From NCBI GenBank assembly GCA_036346275.1, contig CM070719.1, positions 27,794,093-27,858,092 of the forward strand: 64,000 bases of DNA. The letters are read 5' to 3'. A program made the position numbers and the translations under genes. The notes under the pieces were generated by a model that saw only the letters and a list, made by a program, of their open reading frames with translations, was not told where the DNA came from and did not search any database. Shown here piece by piece: positions 59,443 to 64,000 of the stretch (within the stretch, counting starts at the first letter, position 1; every line of letters starts with the position of its first letter). The DNA is from Otatea glauca. Lineage: Eukaryota > Streptophyta > Magnoliopsida > Poales > Poaceae.

Positions 59443-59455
59443 GGCTCTGATACCA
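59443..59455 (-). other. Primer binding site of Gypsy G
   Basis: On the minus strand TGGTATCAGAGCC, five bases after the LTR end CCCACA. Perfect match to the initiator tRNA-Met primer type. It fixes orientation and the LTR inner edge. Confidence 0.9.
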
Positions 59456-61429
59456 ACTCTTGTGGGCACCCGAAAACACGAATCGATCCTCGCTCATGCG
59501 TTGGACTCAGAGGTGACACCCATACTCCACTGAAGTGTATGATCACTGTCACCCAAAAGTCCTGTGCACGGAGTATTAACCAGATGGCCCTCACTCAAGC
59601 AAATATGAGCCACCTAGTTGCACCGTACACACTTACGCAACCAAGGGAGTTTCGATTCCATTCCGAACAACCATACCAGGATTGAAAGCAACTCATCCAA
59701 GCATAGCACTCGCCGTCCGTCTTAGAACCTTGGTATCGCCCACAATCACCAAGGGGAGCGCGAGCAATAGTCAAAGAACGACGACCGCTCGAGTTTACGC
59801 ATTAGATAGTTGAAAACAATTCCAGGTATCCGGAGATGTGTCTAGTGCTAGTTCCCAAGATCAACGCTTAGCACCCACATATCCCGCATTCAAGATGTAT
59901 CGCAACACATACACACAAGACTAAGTAGTTGGCATAGCATAAACATAAACTAGAAACTAATACAACTACTTAATATTACAAGTAGTGGCCGACCGGCCAA
60001 ATATTACATGCCGAAAGTAAATTGCAGTGGAATATAATCATAAAACAAAATGTGGATAGCGGTATGCACATCCGATAACCCATAGGAAACAGACTTGGAA
60101 AAGCCCAAGTTCATCCATCAATATAAGGTAAATGCCGTCATCTATATTGTTTAGATTAAGAAACCGCGAGTACACGTATGTACTCGCAAGACTTTAGTGT
60201 ATGGAAATAAGGTAAATGCAGGCTAGAACAAGGATTACAAGTTTCTACACTAGTCTCATTTCAGCATAAAGCAGATTTTGTTTAACAAGTGAATGTTGCA
60301 TAAAACGGTAACGGAATTGTAAAGAGCATTTAATAAGAAGCTAATAATAGTAAGTACAGTTCATATCCACCATTCCACAGCCCTCCTTGGCTACGAATAG
60401 CGAATAAAAACAGCCATCCTTGGCTCCCAAAGTTTTCCATACCAACCCAACACTGTTCCCAAATGTTTTGGCAAAAGCAAAGACTATACTTTACATTATT
60501 TTTCCAAGTTGCTCATGACCGCGAGCACAGCTAATTAATTAGATTTTAATCTCTGCAGAGAGTGTACACTTTACCCACAAGATATGACTGACTCTTTATG
60601 CAATCGATATTAGCACACTTCCTTTGGTGTGCCGCAGAGAGTCATGACATAACCGTTACATTACATAGTCCTAGCTTTGCACCAGCGACGGGATGTTAAA
60701 TCCTTGCCAAAGTTCCGGAGACCTGGACCAACACGTGCTGTGCTAGACGATGGTGCCCCATCGGGACCACTCCCCATGGCAAGGCATACACCGTTGTATT
60801 GGAATGCTTGGGCCCCAACACCTCGGTGAAAGGAGCACCTAGAACGACACCAGTCCATCGGATCATCCATACTACTTCGGCCTACCAATGTGCAAAGCTA
60901 AATTTACATAACTTAATAGGTTAAAGCTTTCCTATACCAACACTTGTGGTTGCACAAAAACACTTAGGTTATAGCATCAAGTTCGGTCCTTAACTGACCC
61001 GGGCGAGAATCTCCCCCTAACTACGCGTGAGGTCCTTTTCATGCCTCAAGTTTAACCATAACTTGCCCGCATCTAAATCATAAGTTTTGAGTTGGAATTT
61101 TACCAAATTACATGAAAACCATACCTCGGTTCCGCACATTTAAACAAAGTTGTTCCAGTTAGTTTGAAATGTGTCCCATCATTTAAAAGTCGTTCTAGTG
61201 AGCTAGTCTAAGCAAGTACATAAGTTATGTCGCAAGTATTACACAAGTGACATTAAGTAATGTCTACACCAATACTAGGTTACAATGGCAGGTAATCAAT
61301 TGACAAGGTAAAGGAAATGCATACAATTGGAATTAGCTACCATCACCCACAATATAGCAAGTTTAAAACATACATGCATGCATATAGTTTGGTAAAACAA
61401 CATAACTTTGCAAATATAGGATCAAAATG

Positions 61430-61535
61430 ATCAAAGGAGGGTGCTTCCCTGGTTGCTCTTCTTCTGGAATATAATCCGGATCATAGTCGATGTCGTTATC
61501 AATCGAATATGAAACACCGTCGTCTACACATCGAA
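61430..61535 (-). other. Small acidic ORF segment inside G LTR
   Basis: A minus-strand frame (61569-61363) contains SYSIDNDIDYDPDYIPEEEQ then PGKH, comparable in acidity and in the PGK end to 30884-30990 of the T LTR. Function unknown. Confidence 0.4.
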
Positions 61536-62635
61536 TAATAAGAACCGAGACAAAAGCAAATAACACCATATCAAATGGGGCAAAAAGAAATCAGATGTAA
61601 ATACCAAATTAAAACTTACCAAGAATAACATGGTGATTTCGAGTTCCCAAGTTGTCACTTACATAACATTTTCATTAGGATTTAATGCATGAGATGTTCT
61701 TTGTTTGAAATAGTTATTTTCACTTGTTGGTTATATATATACTATAGCTATGAACTTACATGATGTGGTTTATGATTTCAAGGACCTTCATTATGTCTCT
61801 TTTTATCTACTTATTCAGATTCTAGATGCTAAAATTATTTGGATTGATGAAAGTAAAACATTAGTTGAAAGGTTTCTCTTAATTAGTACATAGCTTTAAG
61901 TGTTCATGCATGGAAGTGATTTATACATGGTGGATCTGGAATTTTAAAGCTATTGGTTGATACTACTTGGTTAGGTTACGATTCTTGCTTAACAGATGTT
62001 TTGGTTTAAGACTTCCAATCTCATTCGCCCATACAAGTGACTTTAACAACGTTATCATTTAGGGTTTTTGCTCTAGCAAGTTTTATATGATAAGTAAGTT
62101 GAAATTAAAATATTTTTCCATATTTTGGTTTTCCATATACTGGTTTATGATTCTGGATTAATTCCCCCAAAATTTAGGTTTAGCCGAGTTGTTTTTCAAG
62201 CTGCTGAAAGTGCTTAAGTGTTATAGTCTTAGTGCAGTTTGTAGTTTTTGAAGGGTTTTGCTTAAGTAGGATTCAGATGCAAAGCAAGTTATAATTAAGA
62301 TATTTTTGCAGAATATGGTAGTATATATACTAATCTCTGATTTTGAACTATTTTTCTTTAAATTTGCATTTGGACGAGATACTTTACTGATTGTCGAAAA
62401 GGCTAATACGACTATGTTGTTCACGCGGTTATGGTCTAGTTTTCATTCTTCGATTGCGGCTGCACCTTATGGGATAATCTAACCATTTCTTAGGAATAAG
62501 TAGGGGATATCCCTAAAATTATTTTAAAGTTTGTCCCGCGATATTTCACATTTATTTGAGATGTTTTTCATGTATATGGTCATTAAGGCTTAATATGGCT
62601 TAACTTAAAATTGTTCAAAATGATGTCATTTATGC

Positions 62636-62717
62636 ACAGCACGCAATTACATGTCATTTTAAGATCATAGCATTTCACAGCCAGCAATTACATGTCATTT
62701 TAAGATCATAGCAATTG
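62636..62717. repeat. 41 bp tandem duplication
   Basis: CACAGC..GCAATTACATGTCATTTT and following bases to ATAGCA occur twice with a 41 bp offset. A simple local duplication in AT-rich DNA. Confidence 0.85.
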
Positions 62718-63270
62718 ATTTTGTCGAATATGAGGTTCGTTTGTGAGAGTTATGGCCATTTGGTCATTTTACTGATTGCATGTTTGGACAACGAGCAAAT
62801 AGTGCATACTTAAGTGAAATATAAATAGTTTTTTATACTTATGATCTATGTAACCTCAGGGATGCAACTAAACTTGTTTCATCAATGTTTGAGCTCATTT
62901 GACCAATATTTTAGCCATTTGAATCTTGCATGCTGATAATGATTTAAACCAACAATTTTTGATTCAAAATACATTCAAATATAAATGTTTTTGTAGAAAT
63001 GGAGTGTATAGGGTTGCAGTAGCTCATTTTATTCATTTCATGATTTATGGAACAAGAGACTATATATTTCCTTCATAACACCTATTTAGAGCCTAACATT
63101 CAAACTCTAATTAAAACATTTTTCTGCAGGCAACATATAAATTTTTATTGCAGATTCTAATTCATCATTTCAAATCTTAAATTTAGGAACAAATTTTGTT
63201 TCATTTAGACACTCTTAGCAAAAGATATAAAAGTTTGAATCACATGAGGCAAAAAGAAAAATTTATTTGC

Positions 63271-63335
63271 AAAAGCTGGGTTCGAACACGAGATCTCCTG
63301 TCTACACGCGAGCTGTAACCACTGGGCCAACTTGT
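63271..63335 (-). other. tRNA-like / SINE-like segment with A and B boxes
   Basis: On the minus strand an A-box-like TGGCCCAGTGG (63329-63319) is followed about 30 bases later by a B-box-like GTGTTCGAACC (63289-63279), the spacing of a pol III tRNA promoter. Acceptor-stem pairing is poor, so a functional tRNA is unlikely. It may be a SINE head or a tRNA-derived part of the LTR. No poly-T/poly-A tail was clear. Confidence 0.4.
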
Positions 63336-64000
63336 TACTTGAAACAAGTGGGCATGCGAAAACACTTGAGGTTTACCTCTTCTAACCCTAGAGCTTGGCT
63401 TGGCTGGCAATGGCGAAGGCGAGGCTGGCTGAGGAAGACGTTGGAGAAGGAGTCACGGACGAGAGGAAGGCTCGGTTGGGGGCAGCGGCTCCGGCTCTAG
63501 CAGCCTTGGCGGCGGCGGCGACCGGAGCTATGACGGTGCTAGCGACCAAGCTTCCTCCGTGCGCAACTACTGGGGATGAAGATGAAGGCCGCGGAAATGG
63601 CGAAGACACGATCTCTTTGCGCCCGGCATGCGCCTCCAAGCCGACCGTGCCGCCTCCAGCAGCTAGCAAAGCACCAACACGAGTGCTTCTACTCTTCCTC
63701 TCTCACTTTTCCAAATGGGCCAGATGATGGTGCATGCACAAATGAATCTAAAAAAAATGGATTTCTCCAGTGGTGGGGATCGCAATGGTACAACATCCAT
63801 GAGCTAAATCCAAAGTTTTGCGAGTGATTTCGAGGAGAGACAGTGGAGGAAGTTCTAGAGGAGAGGGAGATGTTCTTGTTGTATTGAATAGAATGGAGGG
63901 AGTTTGTTTGTAGCTGCCATGGGAAAGAAGAAAGGAAGGGGCAGGGAAGATGGGTTATGCAGGATTGGTTGGAGGAGAGAAAGAGGAATGGGGCTGAAAG

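Larger units (their letters stand above)
56386..64000 (-). mobile_element. Gypsy element G, 5' part, minus orientation
   Basis: On the minus strand: LTR (64000 or beyond to 59461), PBS (59455-59443), long leader, gag start (about 56810) and a zinc knuckle, cut at about 56386 by the junction with Copia S2. LTR segments (for example GGGTAAAGTG and TCTGCAGAG near 60560) resemble the T LTR (31630), so G is a distant relative of T. Pol and the 3' LTR are absent. Confidence 0.75.
59461..64000 (-). repeat. 5' LTR of Gypsy G, outer edge not seen
   Basis: The inner edge is TGTGGGCACC (plus strand) next to the PBS. By comparison with the T LTR, the conserved body (60500-60900) and acidic small ORF (61430-61535) lie about 1.1 and 2.0 kb from this edge. 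The matching upstream part would therefore extend past 63 kb, and the outer edge may be beyond 64000. An alternative shorter LTR ending AAGAATAACA at 61630 cannot be excluded. GC-rich 63395-63730 resembles the transcript-like segment of the T LTR; open frames there are not convincing genes. Confidence 0.55.

Noticed and set aside
60661..60888. 75-codon minus-strand frame
   Set aside because: It falls in the conserved non-coding body of the Gypsy G LTR and is not shared as a frame with the T LTR.
59461..61630. Gypsy G LTR as a 2170 bp unit ending AAGAATAACA
   Set aside because: Ends TG/CA fit, but comparison with the T LTR places the conserved segments well inside a longer LTR and no flank duplication was visible; kept only as an alternative.
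63395..63827. Ala-rich frames of 83-110 codons
   Set aside because: Low-complexity GC-rich sequence resembling the transcribed part of the T LTR; open on both strands, no family motif.

Overview
The window is a plant nuclear repeat nest with no recognisable host gene. It holds Angela-like and SIRE/Maximus-like Copia elements, Tekay-like Gypsy chromoviruses with roughly 3 kb LTRs, an L1 LINE, and a CACTA transposon with palindromic CACAGACGGTT/AACCGTCTGTG subterminal repeats. That mix points to a grass (Poaceae), possibly a panicoid. Family names rest on recognised motifs, not on a database search. Every reading frame of any size is transposon-derived, and nearly all carry stops or frameshifts.

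Layout, left to right. (1) 1-2549: the 3' end and 3' LTR of a SIRE-like Copia (S0) that landed in a CACTA element. (2) 2550-11860: the CACTA element on the minus strand, with a TNP2 transposase gene (8160-11222) and a Transposase_24/Ulp1-like gene (3108-6010). A rearranged L1 LINE (6290-7440) interrupts it, and the right terminus is visible at 11845-11860. (3) 12545-23639: a minus-strand Copia (X) with a 124 bp LTR. Its gag is split by an Angela-type Copia (A, 13973-22545) with target duplication AGATG. The A locus is itself rearranged: AGATG occurs three times and part of the X gag is duplicated inside. (4) 23640-29311: a plus-strand Copia (B) containing a possible inverted-repeat element (24340-24766) and a solo LTR (25815-27667) with target duplication GGTCA. 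(5) 29312-48259: a Tekay-like Gypsy (T) inserted in the RNase H region of B. T has 3 kb LTRs, a pre-gag ORF, gag-pol and a chromodomain. A complete SIRE-like Copia (S1, 32658-41198, target duplication GGAGG) sits in its leader. (6) 48260-56385: a third SIRE-like Copia (S2) inserted in the T 3' LTR; both its ends are damaged. (7) 56386-64000: the 5' part of a second Gypsy (G) in minus orientation, with gag start, long leader, PBS and a long LTR that probably runs past the window.

The genes do not form a cellular pathway. Each cluster is the replication machinery (gag, protease, integrase, reverse transcriptase, RNase H, or DNA transposase) of one element, mostly dead. The window is informative as a record of events: perfect target duplications at S1, A and the solo LTR, a solo-LTR state and a larger state of the same insertion side by side, tandem duplication inside a protease gene, and a permuted LINE. 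I did not find a convincing new biological system. The best candidates for under-described biology are the pre-gag coiled-coil ORF and the small acidic ORF embedded in the Tekay-type LTRs.
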